A stretch of DNA of 64,000 nucleotides from CALCMJ01 sp964475415 (GTDB lineage: Bacteria; Bacteroidota; Bacteroidia; Chitinophagales; Saprospiraceae): the NCBI GenBank assembly GCA_964475415.1, contig CAYYWZ010000008.1:26056-90055 (forward strand), in the 5' to 3' direction. Under the pieces are notes generated by a model. The model did not search any database and was not told the origin of the DNA. It saw only the letters and a program-made list of their open reading frames with translations. The position numbers and the translations under genes were made by a program. Position 1 is the stretch's first letter. The number at the start of each line of letters is the position of its first letter. Of this stretch, positions 25,116 through 34,672 are shown piece after piece.

Positions 25116-27143
25116 ATGGCATTTAAAATAATATCTAAATATGAGCCGACGGGCGATCAGCCTCAGGCGATAGAGCAGTTAGTGAAGGGTATAGAAAATG
25201 GGGAGAAAGATCAGGTGTTACTCGGGGTGACGGGATCGGGTAAGACGTTTACGATTGCTAATGTGATAGAGAAGCTGAACAGGCCTACGCTGGTGCTGAC
25301 GCATAACAAGACTTTGACAGCACAATTGTATGCGGAATTCAATGAGTTTTTTCCAGATAATGCGGTCGAATATTTTGTTTCTTATTATGATTATTATCAG
25401 CCTGAGGCGTATATGTCTGTAACAGATACGTACATAGAAAAAGATCTTTCTATCAATGAGCAGGTGGAGAAATTAAGACTGAGAGCGACGTCGTCCTTGC
25501 TATCCGGTAGGCGAGATGTAATCATTGTTGCTTCGGTATCTTGTATCTATGGTATGGGTAATCCTGAGGACTACAAGGGTTCTATCATCAGGATAGAGAA
25601 AGGAGAAAAGCTTACTAGAAATGTATTTCTATATAAGCTGGTAGAATCCTTATACAGTCGGTCGGAAACAGATTTTAAGAGAGGGAGTTTCCGTGTAAGG
25701 GGAGATACGATAGATATACATTTGCCTTATGTAGATTATGGATATCGGGTAACATTTTTTGGAGATGAGATAGAGTCTATAGATCAGCTAGAAGTAGAAA
25801 CAGGAAAGCGAATAACTTCCTTCGATAATGTAGCAATATTTCCTGCAAACTTATATGTTGCTCCTAGAGATCGGATGAAGTTTATCCTGAAAGATATAGA
25901 AGATGAGTTGCATGAGCATGAGAAATTCTTCGAGGCGGAAGGGAAATATCTGGAGGCTAAGCGAATAAAAGAGCGTACGACTTTCGATCTAGAGATGATG
26001 AGGGAACTAGGCTATTGTAGTGGTGTAGAAAATTATTCTAGATTTTTCGATGGACGGAAGCCTGGTATGAGACCTTTCTGTTTGTTAGATTATTTTCCAG
26101 ATGATTACTTGATGGTTATAGATGAGAGTCATGTTACCTTGCCCCAGGTCAGAGCGATGTGGGGAGGCGATCGAGCAAGAAAACTAAATCTGGTAAATTT
26201 TGGGTTTAGGCTGCCTAGTGCAATGGATAATAGACCACTTAGCTTTAATGAATTCGAAACAGCAACTAATCAACTTGTCTATGTAAGTGCGACGCCAGGT
26301 GATTATGAGTTAGAGAAAACAGAGGGACTAGTAGTGGAACAAATTGTTAGACCTACCGGTCTGCTAGATCCACCTATAGAGGTGCGTCCTAGTATAAATC
26401 AAATAGATGATCTACTGGAAGAAATACATAAGCGTATAGAGATAAAAGAAAGAATACTTGTTACAACGCTGACGAAACGTATGGCTGAAGAGCTGACAAA
26501 ATATCTAGTGAAACTTAATGTAAAAGTACGGTATATTCACTCGGAAGTAGATACTATGGATCGGGTAGAAATCATTAGGGATCTTAGACTGGGCGTGTTC
26601 GATGTCCTTGTAGGTGTCAATCTTCTGAGAGAAGGTCTAGATCTTCCTGAGGTATCTCTTGTCGCTATACTCGATGCGGATAAGGAGGGATTTCTAAGGA
26701 ATGCACGATCACTCACACAGACAGCAGGTAGAGCAGCAAGAAATTCTAATGGCCTAGTTATTTTTTATGCAGATAAGATTACGGGTAGTATGCAAACTAC
26801 TATAGATGAGACCGATAGAAGGAGAGATGTGCAGATAGCTTATAATGATAAACATGGTATTACACCTACTACCATCACAAAATCTAAGGAAGACATAATG
26901 AATCAGAAATCTATCCTAGACATACGAGGTGGGAAGAATAGTAAGGCTTATATAGAACCAGAAGATACTACAGTAGCAGCAGATCCGTTAATAGCTTATA
27001 TGAATCGTGATCAACTGGAATCACTCATCAAGGCTACAGAACGAAAGATGAAGGACGCTGCTAAGGATTTAGATTTTATAAGTGCGGCCCAGTTTAGAGA
27101 TGAGGTTTTCGCTCTAAAGAAAAAACTAAAAGCTAGTGTATAA
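25116..27143 (+). CDS. uvrB: UvrABC excinuclease subunit B
   Basis: UvrB, 675 residues, the damage-verification helicase of nucleotide excision repair that receives DNA from UvrA and recruits UvrC. Seen: Walker A GVTGSGKT (about residues 37-44), the beta-hairpin region with YYDYYQPEAY (about 92-101), DESHVTLPQ (Walker B), helicase motifs toward VGVNLLREGLDLPEV and QTAGRAARN, and a C-terminal UvrB/UvrC coiled-coil motif (about 632-670). Length and domain order are standard. uvrC lies 15 kb away in the window; uvrA is not present. The following gene overlaps the uvrB stop by eight bases if its GTG start is used. Confidence 0.97.
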   Translation: MAFKIISKYEPTGDQPQAIEQLVKGIENGEKDQVLLGVTGSGKTFTIANVIEKLNRPTLVLTHNKTLTAQLYAEFNEFFPDNAVEYFVSYYDYYQPEAYMSVTDTYIEKDLSINEQVEKLRLRATSSLLSGRRDVIIVASVSCIYGMGNPEDYKGSIIRIEKGEKLTRNVFLYKLVESLYSRSETDFKRGSFRVRGDTIDIHLPYVDYGYRVTFFGDEIESIDQLEVETGKRITSFDNVAIFPANLYVAPRDRMKFILKDIEDELHEHEKFFEAEGKYLEAKRIKERTTFDLEMMRELGYCSGVENYSRFFDGRKPGMRPFCLLDYFPDDYLMVIDESHVTLPQVRAMWGGDRARKLNLVNFGFRLPSAMDNRPLSFNEFETATNQLVYVSATPGDYELEKTEGLVVEQIVRPTGLLDPPIEVRPSINQIDDLLEEIHKRIEIKERILVTTLTKRMAEELTKYLVKLNVKVRYIHSEVDTMDRVEIIRDLRLGVFDVLVGVNLLREGLDLPEVSLVAILDADKEGFLRNARSLTQTAGRAARNSNGLVIFYADKITGSMQTTIDETDRRRDVQIAYNDKHGITPTTITKSKEDIMNQKSILDIRGGKNSKAYIEPEDTTVAADPLIAYMNRDQLESLIKATERKMKDAAKDLDFISAAQFRDEVFALKKKLKASV

Positions 27144-29025
27144 TCTGAAACTAAATTGGTGGTCCATACTTTCTAGTTCTATGCAATTTGTCTGGACGCT
27201 AGTTTTTGTATTAGGTCTATCCTATGTTGTCAATAGTCAAGATTTATGCACGGGGAATTTAGGAGTGAATATATTTCTAGATGGGGATTTCGGTTCTGGA
27301 CAACAGGTTATCTTAGCTACTGATCCAGGTATCGCTCCGGGATATCAGTACCAAAATAATCCACCACCTAATGATGGATTCTATACAATCACAAATAACA
27401 TGTCGCTATGGGGATATACTTTTCCAGGATGGATGACTATACAAGATAACAGTGATGATCCGCAGGGATATTTTATGGTTGTCAATGCTAGTTTCGAGCC
27501 TGGTAAATTCTATGAACAGACTATTGATGGTCTGTGTGAAAATACGACATATCAGTTTTCTGCAGATATCATAAATATCATTAGTCCTGCTAGTGAGAGT
27601 TTAATTTTACCAAATGTTGCCTTTTTTCTTGATGATCAAATCCAGTTTTCTACCGGAGATATTACCCAAAATGGACAATGGAATACATATGGTTTTAGTT
27701 TTACTACAATACCTGGGCAGACCAGTATTACCCTTTCTGTTAGAAACAATGCGCCAGGAGGATTTGGTAATGATTTAGGATTAGATAATATTCAATTCCA
27801 GCCTTGCGGACCTAAATCGTTTATCGATACGGAAGAAACTATTTTTCTATGCGAGTCGCAAAACGAACCTGCAGTACTTACTGCTGATATAGATTCAGAT
27901 CAGTTTGTTATACAATGGCAGACGAGTACAGATGGCATAACATGGCAGGATGTTGCAGGAGCTAATGATCCAGTTATATTGCATACAGACTTTTCTGTAG
28001 GTGTATACTTCTACCGCTATCTGTCATCAGGGTCAGAAAGTAATTTGCTAAATGAGAAATGCAGAATTATATCAGATCTTATTATGATAGAAGTTGTTCC
28101 TATGGATTATTTTGTAATGGATACCTTATGCAATGGGTTTGAGTATATTTTCGGTACACAAGTATTAACGGAGGCAGGAATATACGAGGAGCCGTTTGTA
28201 TCATCTATAGGTTGTGATTCTATTGTAACTTTAAATTTAACAATAGCTATTAAGAGTGGTTTTGATCTTGATTTTGTTGCTAGTGATCCTAGTTGTTTTG
28301 GCTTTTCTGATGGTTCTATAGACTTGGCTGAGGTAGAAGGTTTTTGCCAGCCATATAATTTATACTTGGATGATTTGTTACAAGAAAGTTTTTCCCTTTC
28401 TAATATCGGGTCAGGAAGTTATAATTTTACTGTGATAGACAGATTTGGATGTGAGGAAGATAGTATTATTATCTTATCAGATCCAGAAGAGTTTGTCGTT
28501 AGTTTACCAGAAGATCAGACGGTAGTCCTCGGTACAGGAGTAGATATAGTAGCTACCTCCACCTATGATAATGCAAGTTATATATGGTCGCCCGGAGACT
28601 ATCTAGATTGTACAGACTGTCTAGATAATTTTTCTTTGCCAGCGAATTCTACTAGTTATACCATTACAGGGACAAATGAGGCGGGATGCATTTCGTCTGA
28701 TATGATATTAGTAACTGTAGACAAGGAAAATATAAATGTATATATACCTAATATTTTCAGCCCAAATAATGATGGGCACAATGATGAATTTACTATCGGT
28801 GCATTAGATGGTTTAGTAAGAGGTGTAATTTTGTTTTCCGTTTACGATAGGTGGGGAAACCCTATATACTTATTAGAAAATGTAGGTTTCGATGAAGATA
28901 TTGGATGGGATGGTAAATTTAATAATCAACTGGTTCAATCTGGAGTATACACTTATTTTATACAGTTAGAATTGATAGATGGGCAGGATTTTAATTTTAG
29001 TGGATCAGTTACTTTAGTTCGATAG
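27136..29025 (+). CDS. Secreted protein with gliding-motility-type (T9SS type B) C-terminal domain
   Basis: A 629-residue secreted protein. A hydrophobic signal segment (about 16-35, ending NSQ) is followed by a beta-rich, carbohydrate-binding-like domain (about 40-228), an Ig-like region with a W-x-x-S-x-D-G motif (about 235-330), further beta repeats, and a T9SS type B sorting domain (about 535-629; IPNIFSPNNDGHNDEF, YDRWGNPIY, GVYTYFI). The GTG start at 27136 overlaps uvrB by eight bases; ATG at 27181 is an alternative, but it leaves the signal peptide without a positive charge. Probably an exported surface or adhesin-like protein; ligand unknown. Confidence 0.78.
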   Translation: MYNLKLNWWSILSSSMQFVWTLVFVLGLSYVVNSQDLCTGNLGVNIFLDGDFGSGQQVILATDPGIAPGYQYQNNPPPNDGFYTITNNMSLWGYTFPGWMTIQDNSDDPQGYFMVVNASFEPGKFYEQTIDGLCENTTYQFSADIINIISPASESLILPNVAFFLDDQIQFSTGDITQNGQWNTYGFSFTTIPGQTSITLSVRNNAPGGFGNDLGLDNIQFQPCGPKSFIDTEETIFLCESQNEPAVLTADIDSDQFVIQWQTSTDGITWQDVAGANDPVILHTDFSVGVYFYRYLSSGSESNLLNEKCRIISDLIMIEVVPMDYFVMDTLCNGFEYIFGTQVLTEAGIYEEPFVSSIGCDSIVTLNLTIAIKSGFDLDFVASDPSCFGFSDGSIDLAEVEGFCQPYNLYLDDLLQESFSLSNIGSGSYNFTVIDRFGCEEDSIIILSDPEEFVVSLPEDQTVVLGTGVDIVATSTYDNASYIWSPGDYLDCTDCLDNFSLPANSTSYTITGTNEAGCISSDMILVTVDKENINVYIPNIFSPNNDGHNDEFTIGALDGLVRGVILFSVYDRWGNPIYLLENVGFDEDIGWDGKFNNQLVQSGVYTYFIQLELIDGQDFNFSGSVTLVR

Positions 29026-29124
29026 CTTTTTTGTTTACTTATTAGCCATTTTTAAGGGATTTAGCTTTTTTTATAATCAATTTGGCATCTAGAAATTTCA
29101 GAAGTTTATGATAAATGACAGGTA

Positions 29125-29171
29125 TAATTTTGCGTAATCATGAACCTTTCATATAATTTACTGTATATTTG
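29125..29171 (+). promoter_or_regulatory. Two candidate -7 boxes upstream of merC-like gene
   Basis: TAATTTTG (29125-29132) and TATATTTG (29164-29171) both fit the Bacteroidota -7 consensus TAnnTTTG. The second lies five bases before the ATG at 29177, so a transcript from it would start at or after that codon and favour the next in-frame ATG at 29192. Neither has a clear TTTG about 19-21 bases upstream. Confidence 0.45.
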
Positions 29172-29191
29172 CAACCATGTTGCATGTAGTC

Positions 29192-29563
29192 ATGAAGAAT
29201 AGTATCAAAGAAAAGTTGGATCTACTAGGGATGTCCGTGTCTCTATTGTGTGCCTTACACTGTGCGGTAGTGCCAATTATCCTTACTATTGGAGTGTTTC
29301 AGAAATTTGAATGGTTAGACAGTCCTCTACTAGAAGTTATTTTCATAATAACAAGTCTTGCAGTTGCAGGTTACTCTTTAACGAGAAGCTATCTTAAGGT
29401 CCACAACTCTATAGTGCCTCTTGTTATTGCAATCATTGGGTTTCTTATATTCTTTACTGGATTATATGATGGCGCACAGTATCATATTATTCTGAGATCT
29501 ATTGGAGGAATTATTGTACTTCTCTCACATCTTCTTAACTTTAGGATGCTTCATCAGAGGTAA
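29192..29563 (+). CDS. MerC-domain membrane protein
   Basis: A small four-helix membrane protein (123 residues from the start used here) of the MerC family. The signature is in the first helix: DLLGMSVSLLCALHCAVVP, with the Cys and the Cys-adjacent His typical of MerC-like metal transporters. I chose ATG 29192 because it places the conserved part where relatives begin and because a -7 box ends six bases before the alternative ATG (29177), which would add MLHVV. It is followed eight bases later by a HupE-like gene. In Bacteroidota such MerC proteins are chromosomal and probably handle metals other than mercury; this is not shown here. Confidence 0.78.
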   Translation: MKNSIKEKLDLLGMSVSLLCALHCAVVPIILTIGVFQKFEWLDSPLLEVIFIITSLAVAGYSLTRSYLKVHNSIVPLVIAIIGFLIFFTGLYDGAQYHIILRSIGGIIVLLSHLLNFRMLHQR

Positions 29564-29571
29564 CTAAAATT

Positions 29572-30132
29572 ATGTTTCCAATATATTTTGAGTTAGGTAT
29601 AGATCATATCTTGGATAAGAATGCCTATGATCATGTTTTGTTCATCATAGCATTGTGCATTATCTATGTACCCAAGGAGTGGAAGAATGTACTGATTTTG
29701 GTAACAGCTTTTACAATAGGTCATTCATTGACATTGGCATTAGCTGCTTTTGACATTATCTTCATAAAGGCGAGTCTTGTAGAGTTTCTTATTCCACTTA
29801 CGATATTGATTACTGCAATCGTAAACATAATCAATACAAGACCAACTCATCAGAAGCATAGTCTTCAATATTTGATTGCCTTATTTTTTGGCTTTATACA
29901 TGGCCTAGGATTCTCTAATTTTTTCAAGGCTTTGCTGGGTAAAGAAGAAAGTGTTGTAGGTCCTTTGTTCGCCTTCAACATAGGAGTAGAAGCTGGTCAG
30001 ATATTGATGGTAATTATCATAATTATCATAACTTATATGATGGTAGAGCTGCTAAAACTTAAGCGTGTCTATTGGGTTAGAATCGTGTCGGGAGTTATCG
30101 CCTTTCTAGCGATTAGGCTTATGTTACAATAA
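29572..30132 (+). CDS. HupE/UreJ-like membrane protein
   Basis: A 186-residue protein with about six membrane helices and the HupE/UreJ signatures: an N-terminal GIDHILDKNAYDHVLF-type His/Asp motif and FGFIHGLGFSNF in the middle. Family members are nickel or cobalt permeases, often beside hydrogenase or urease genes, but this HupE/UreJ_2-type branch occurs widely in Bacteroidota without them, as here. The close pairing with the MerC-like gene suggests a small metal-uptake unit. The metal is unknown. Confidence 0.8.
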   Translation: MFPIYFELGIDHILDKNAYDHVLFIIALCIIYVPKEWKNVLILVTAFTIGHSLTLALAAFDIIFIKASLVEFLIPLTILITAIVNIINTRPTHQKHSLQYLIALFFGFIHGLGFSNFFKALLGKEESVVGPLFAFNIGVEAGQILMVIIIIIITYMMVELLKLKRVYWVRIVSGVIAFLAIRLMLQ

Positions 30133-30280
30133 AGCATTCTACTATCTCGAAGAGTGACAAGAAATAGGACAAGGGAATGAATTGCTATAATGGTTGGAGG
30201 AGGGGAATCATTTAATATATGAGTCTGAATTTTTTTTCCAATTAGTAAGAATTGAAATTGTTACAATTTAAGATACTATT

Positions 30281-30892
30281 ATGAAGGAAAATGAATTGAC
30301 GAAAGAAGAATTTCGAAAATTAGAAAAACTATCAAAAGAATGAGGAAACAAGCTTTTCATTTTTCCATTAGTTTATATTTTTCCAATTTTATTGGTTGCT
30401 TTCATTCCAGCAAAATATTTGCCTAAGAGGGGAGTAGATTTAGGAAAAACTTTCGATGGCAACGAGTCCATAATTTCATTAATTGGTTTGTCAAACTTTC
30501 TTTTGTTACTTTTGATATGGACACTCATCATGGGTATAGCTGCACTTGCGACTTACAAAAACCTAGGAATTAAAAAAGACATAAAAAATAAAACCATACT
30601 AAAATTTAAAGGGGAAGTATCAAGAGTAGATTCTTATGAAGGTAAACCATATATAAGAGTAAAGAAGGTGAAAGGTGTCAAGGTTTTACATTTCAATGAA
30701 TCGAATTATATGAATTTACTGGTAGGTGATGAAATCGAATTTGAAGTTTACAAACATTCAAAAATCTTAATAAAGATACTTTCTAGAAAGTCAAAGAAAT
30801 CAAATCATAACCCAATCGGAATTAATAAAGTAGAAGATATTTGTCCTGGATGTTTGCACGAGCTAAAACATTTTGATAATGTTTGCCTTTAA
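30281..30892 (+). pseudogene. Membrane protein gene interrupted by an in-frame TGA
   Basis: Reading from ATG 30281 gives 20 codons (MKENELTKEEFRKLEKLSKE), then TGA at 30341-30343, and the same frame goes on without break for another 182 codons as a credible membrane protein (…NKLFIFPLVYIFPILLVAF…, second helix near 30480-30560, then a soluble basic domain). The first 20 codons look like a natural cytoplasmic N-terminus, so a TGG-to-TGA change (Trp to stop) is likely. The 3' end holds CPGC and then stops within VCL, where a second CxxC of a zinc ribbon would be expected. A short product from TTG 30392 is the only alternative. Family not recognised. Confidence 0.6.
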
Positions 30893-31015
30893 TGCGTACT
30901 AAATTTTTCATAGCTGAATTTAATAATGCGATAAGAAATGAAAAAGAAAACCTGCAGCAGTAATATCCAACAGTTTAGTCTTCCCTCACGAAGTAATTGG
31001 ATATAGTTATCTGTT

Positions 31016-31573
31016 CTATAGATCTTCAGTAAAGTGTTTCCTAGATTTTTCTTTCATGAACTTATCTTCATTATATATTTCAGACGCATTCTTAGGGATA
31101 GAGAGATTTTGCCAAGAATCACTTTTGATCATCTTACCCAGAAAAACTATTTGTCCGATGTGATAAGCATAATGTGTTAGTTGTCTATGTATAGCTTCTA
31201 TAATGGTATGTCCTTGGTTTCTTATGTAAATGATATGATCTAGAGGAGTCTTCTTAGCTTCTTCTAAGGCTAAAAATAGACAGTCCCAGCCTTTATTCCA
31301 ATCAATCAATAATTCTTGTCGATTTTTATATTTTTCTGCAAACTCCTGATCACGGTTTCTCCAAGATTTTTCACCATCGGAATTTAGAAAGTCCGTCCAT
31401 CTAGATAGCATATTGCCTTCTAAATGATTTACGATAATGGCTATAGAGTTGGACTCTTTTTCTATATATAGAAATAATTCTTTTTCTTCTAACTGACTGA
31501 ACGTTTTTTCACCTAAGGATTTATAATAACTAAACAACTTTATAATACTGGAATAGAAATTTTCTGTAATCAT
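31016..31573 (-). CDS. DUF1572 family protein (DinB/YfiT-like fold)
   Basis: A 185-residue protein of the DUF1572 family, four-helix-bundle relatives of DinB. Strong family words are YYKSLGEKTFSQL, SNSIAIIVNHLEGNMLSRWTDFL, DGEKSWRNRDQEF and, toward the end, HYAYHIGQIVFLGK, which supplies His residues of the metal site (with H in VNHLEGN). I use ATG 31571-31573; the longer frame to 31648 adds a basic stretch overlapping the upstream gene and unlike the family. Enzymes with this fold include thiol transferases (bacillithiol or mycothiol), but the activity is unknown. Last gene of a three-gene minus-strand run. Confidence 0.85.
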   Translation of the reverse strand: MITENFYSSIIKLFSYYKSLGEKTFSQLEEKELFLYIEKESNSIAIIVNHLEGNMLSRWTDFLNSDGEKSWRNRDQEFAEKYKNRQELLIDWNKGWDCLFLALEEAKKTPLDHIIYIRNQGHTIIEAIHRQLTHYAYHIGQIVFLGKMIKSDSWQNLSIPKNASEIYNEDKFMKEKSRKHFTEDL

Positions 31574-31599
31574 TCTAATATAATTTGTAAGAGATAAAT

Positions 31600-31836
31600 C
31601 TAATCTGCGTCTAACGCTTCGAATTCTTTTCTTTTTAGTTGAAACCATTCTTGCATAGCTGTGGGAGATTTCATCATTTCTTGCATGGCACCCATCGCTT
31701 TCATATGAGCGGCATCTTTTATTGTATACATTTCTGTTCCATGTTGTTTGCTTAGAGCTGCTATTTCCTCAAAAGTTTCAGCCTTAAAGACTAGATCACA
31801 AGCTCCGCCTAATTGTTTACACGTCATCGATTTCAT
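31600..31836 (-). CDS. Small DUF1059-like protein
   Basis: A 78-residue protein beginning MKSMTCKQLGGACD, which fits the small DUF1059-type family (CxxLGGxCD motif, then a helical part rich in Met and Glu ending FEALDAD). Function unknown; the Cys pair could bind a metal. It lies 19 bases after the S9 peptidase gene and 26 bases before the DUF1572 gene, so all three are probably one transcript. Confidence 0.72.
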   Translation of the reverse strand: MKSMTCKQLGGACDLVFKAETFEEIAALSKQHGTEMYTIKDAAHMKAMGAMQEMMKSPTAMQEWFQLKRKEFEALDAD

Positions 31837-31855
31837 AGGTGTATATTTTTATAAT

Positions 31856-34627
31856 TTATTTATCAGATTCTATGCCTTGTCTAATTCCCTTTTTTATAGG
31901 AGATACCCCATTTTTCATCCAAGAGGGCATAGGCTTGTCCATTAGGTAATGATCGAAAAACTGTTCTAGTCTTCTGTTAAAATCTACTCTATTTTGCCAT
32001 TTGACAGGCCAGTGAGGTTCGTCATTATAGTTCAGTAGCCATGCTGGTTTGTTCAGCCTTCTAAGTGCTACAAAATATTCTATTCCTTGGTACCAAGGGA
32101 CAGCGCCATCTGCATCATTATGTAAAATAAGGACAGGCGTGTTTACATCCGGTGTATTAAATAGAGGGGAATTTTCTATATAGAGTTCGGGCTTTTCCCA
32201 CAAGGTTGCACCGATTCTACTTTGCGTTTTTTCGTATTGAAACATCCTACTCATTCCTGATCCCCATCTTATACCACCATAAGCAGAAGTCATATTTACT
32301 ACAGGAGCACCAGCTTCAGCACATTTAAAAATATCTGTCTTAGTAATCAAGTGAGCAATCTGATATCCTCCCCAGCTATGCCCTTGTACTCCTATACGAT
32401 CATGATCTAGCCATGCCTCTTTTTTTAGAGATTCCACGCCTGAAATAACTGCGTTATAGGCACTCTTACCTGGATAGCCAATCTTGTATACTACATCTGG
32501 ATTAAATATAACGTAGCCTTTGTTAGCATAGTAACTATAATTTATAGTAGATCTACCAGCAGCAGGAGCTCTATGTCTATGTAAGCGATCAGAACTGCGC
32601 TCATAGAAATTGACAATCATGGGATACTTTTTGTTTGGGTCGAAATTGTCAGGTTTTAGCAGTAAGCCTTCTAGTTCTGTTCCATCAGGAGAGGTCCATT
32701 TATACAGGCTTATATCTCCCCATGCATATTCTGATTGTTGTGGATTCGTATTGGATATTGTCCTTTGATTTGTAAAATCTGAATTTGTCAATATCAGATC
32801 AGGATAGGTTCTGAAAGATTCCTTAGTAAAAATTAAACGATCTGCATTTTTTGCTTTGGCTATTCTTCTTGTGTTGTAGGTATAAGCTCCTTGTTCTACA
32901 AGTTTTATTTCTTTAGTCTTAAGGTTTAGATAGGCAAGTCCTTCGTCCTTGTTGTTTTCTTTGAATATTTCTACTAGGACTGTACTATCAGTGGGTATAT
33001 TGTAAGCTTCATCATCTATTTGGACATATCTATATACTGTTTTGGAAGATCTGCCATCTGTTAGTCTTTCTGGTTTTTTCTTTCCGGAAGGATCTACTTT
33101 CCACAAGTCGTAGCGATCATAAATGACTACATTCTTATCCTCCTTAGTCCAGAATGCAAAACCGTACGGGCGTGGCTCAGATGGGCTATCATGGCGCTCA
33201 TTATAAAAGCTGACTTCAGCATTATTAGTTATAGTTTTTACTTTAGCTGAAGATAGTTCTACTGATTTCCAGTTTCGTTCTACACTATTATACCACAGTC
33301 CGTATTTGTCATCAGGAGATATTCTAGGAAAGCCTATTTCTGCTGATGCAAATGTTTTCTTTTCTCCATTACTAAGATTTACAATAGACAAGTCTCGTGC
33401 AGCATAACCTAGCCAACTGATAGTTTGGGCATAAGGTTTCTGATTGTAAATAATAGCATAGTTGCTATTCCTTTTTCTTGGATAAGATATGCCTGATTCT
33501 TCTTTAGTAAGTAAAGGGATTTGTTTTCTTTTGTTGATATCATATATGACATCATAGGTTTTCTTTTTGTCAGAATCAAGATTATTTTCTTGCTGTGTAT
33601 ATAACAACTTATCTGTGTAAGTCCATACCTCTACACTTACGATTTCTTCAGGTAGTAGATTGGTATCTTGAACAATCGGTGCAGGAGCAATACCATAGAA
33701 TAATCTTTTTTCATCATCTGAGAAGTTAAGGTTAGCATTTTCACTCAGGAAGTAATCTTCACCATTTCTATTACTGGATTCATCGACTATAATTTTTGAC
33801 TTCAGTTGACCTTTTGACCAGAGATGCAGTTTGTAAGGTCTCAACTCACTTTTAGTAGTATCTATATCTTGAAGAAATGCAAGGTGCTTACCTTTTTTAG
33901 AAAAATTTAGCTTCTTGTATTTGCCCTTAGCTTCTATTATTTTATTTTTTTTATTGCTAGGAACATGGTACAACAGTACTTGGTCTTCTTCTGTAGAATC
34001 AATCCCAGTAGAGACGGCTGCTATTATTTTTTCTTCTTCAGAACAAACATAAGATGTGACAAATCTAATGGAATCCGTTTTCTGATTACTCAGCTGATGA
34101 ATGTATAGTGTGCTTCCATTTTTCTTCGACTCTTTTTTTATGTTTTTTGTAGTATCTTTTCTTGCTTCCTTATGGAATACAATGTAATCACCCCACTCTT
34201 TAGGAGCTTCGTAGTCTTTAACCTTATCAATTTTTGTGACGTTAAGACTAGCTAATTCTATAATAGCAAGTGTGTCTTTGGGCATTTTTTTCTTGTCTAT
34301 TTTCGCTCTCTTTTTCGCTTGGATCGTATCATAAGGCGGACTTATAAGAGCGAATGCGTAAGCACCATTTTTGTCAAAAGTGGCATTACCAGCACGTTCT
34401 ATAATCGTTTGTTTTTTGGTATTAGTATTAACTAGATATAACTTGCTATCTCCTTTGGCAGGTTTTATATTGTAAGCTACCCAATTGCCATCATCAGATA
34501 ATTTTGAATTACTTAGACTGTTCCATTCTGAGTATATAGTGTAGTCCATCTTTTTTTGTCCTGATAATTGAGAAGTAAGGATAGATGTAAAAAATAGTAA
34601 GGTAAGAAGGGTAGTAAGATTATGCAT
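31856..34627 (-). CDS. Secreted S9 family (prolyl oligopeptidase-type) peptidase
   Basis: A 923-residue serine peptidase. After a signal peptide (about 1-23, ending SQLSGQ) comes a long beta-propeller region (about 30-640), then the alpha/beta hydrolase domain (about 660-905) with the triad: Ser near 752 in GVQGHSWGGYQ, Asp near 839 in LHNDADGAVPW, His near 872 in NDEPHWPVKW. The S9 family removes dipeptides or cleaves short peptides; this protein resembles the acylaminoacyl/dipeptidyl peptidase-like set common in Bacteroidota, likely periplasmic. Its start codon follows a 15-bp inverted repeat by six bases. First gene of a three-gene run. Confidence 0.9.
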   Translation of the reverse strand: MHNLTTLLTLLFFTSILTSQLSGQKKMDYTIYSEWNSLSNSKLSDDGNWVAYNIKPAKGDSKLYLVNTNTKKQTIIERAGNATFDKNGAYAFALISPPYDTIQAKKRAKIDKKKMPKDTLAIIELASLNVTKIDKVKDYEAPKEWGDYIVFHKEARKDTTKNIKKESKKNGSTLYIHQLSNQKTDSIRFVTSYVCSEEEKIIAAVSTGIDSTEEDQVLLYHVPSNKKNKIIEAKGKYKKLNFSKKGKHLAFLQDIDTTKSELRPYKLHLWSKGQLKSKIIVDESSNRNGEDYFLSENANLNFSDDEKRLFYGIAPAPIVQDTNLLPEEIVSVEVWTYTDKLLYTQQENNLDSDKKKTYDVIYDINKRKQIPLLTKEESGISYPRKRNSNYAIIYNQKPYAQTISWLGYAARDLSIVNLSNGEKKTFASAEIGFPRISPDDKYGLWYNSVERNWKSVELSSAKVKTITNNAEVSFYNERHDSPSEPRPYGFAFWTKEDKNVVIYDRYDLWKVDPSGKKKPERLTDGRSSKTVYRYVQIDDEAYNIPTDSTVLVEIFKENNKDEGLAYLNLKTKEIKLVEQGAYTYNTRRIAKAKNADRLIFTKESFRTYPDLILTNSDFTNQRTISNTNPQQSEYAWGDISLYKWTSPDGTELEGLLLKPDNFDPNKKYPMIVNFYERSSDRLHRHRAPAAGRSTINYSYYANKGYVIFNPDVVYKIGYPGKSAYNAVISGVESLKKEAWLDHDRIGVQGHSWGGYQIAHLITKTDIFKCAEAGAPVVNMTSAYGGIRWGSGMSRMFQYEKTQSRIGATLWEKPELYIENSPLFNTPDVNTPVLILHNDADGAVPWYQGIEYFVALRRLNKPAWLLNYNDEPHWPVKWQNRVDFNRRLEQFFDHYLMDKPMPSWMKNGVSPIKKGIRQGIESDK

Positions 34628-34633
34628 TTCCTA

Positions 34634-34672
34634 TTAATTTGTATACTGTAATATTAGCAGTATACAAATTAA
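34634..34672. promoter_or_regulatory. 15-bp perfect inverted repeat just upstream of the S9 peptidase start
   Basis: TTAATTTGTATACTG (34634-34648), nine-base spacer, CAGTATACAAATTAA (34658-34672). All 15 pairs match. On the minus strand the arm ends six bases before the peptidase ATG, so in RNA it would be a hairpin directly in front of the ribosome-binding region; as DNA it is a good candidate operator for a dimeric regulator. Confidence 0.7.

Noticed and set aside
30341..30343. TGA read as selenocysteine
   Set aside because: No known selenoprotein family, no selenocysteine-insertion hairpin noticed, and the flanking sequence suggests a lost Trp codon.
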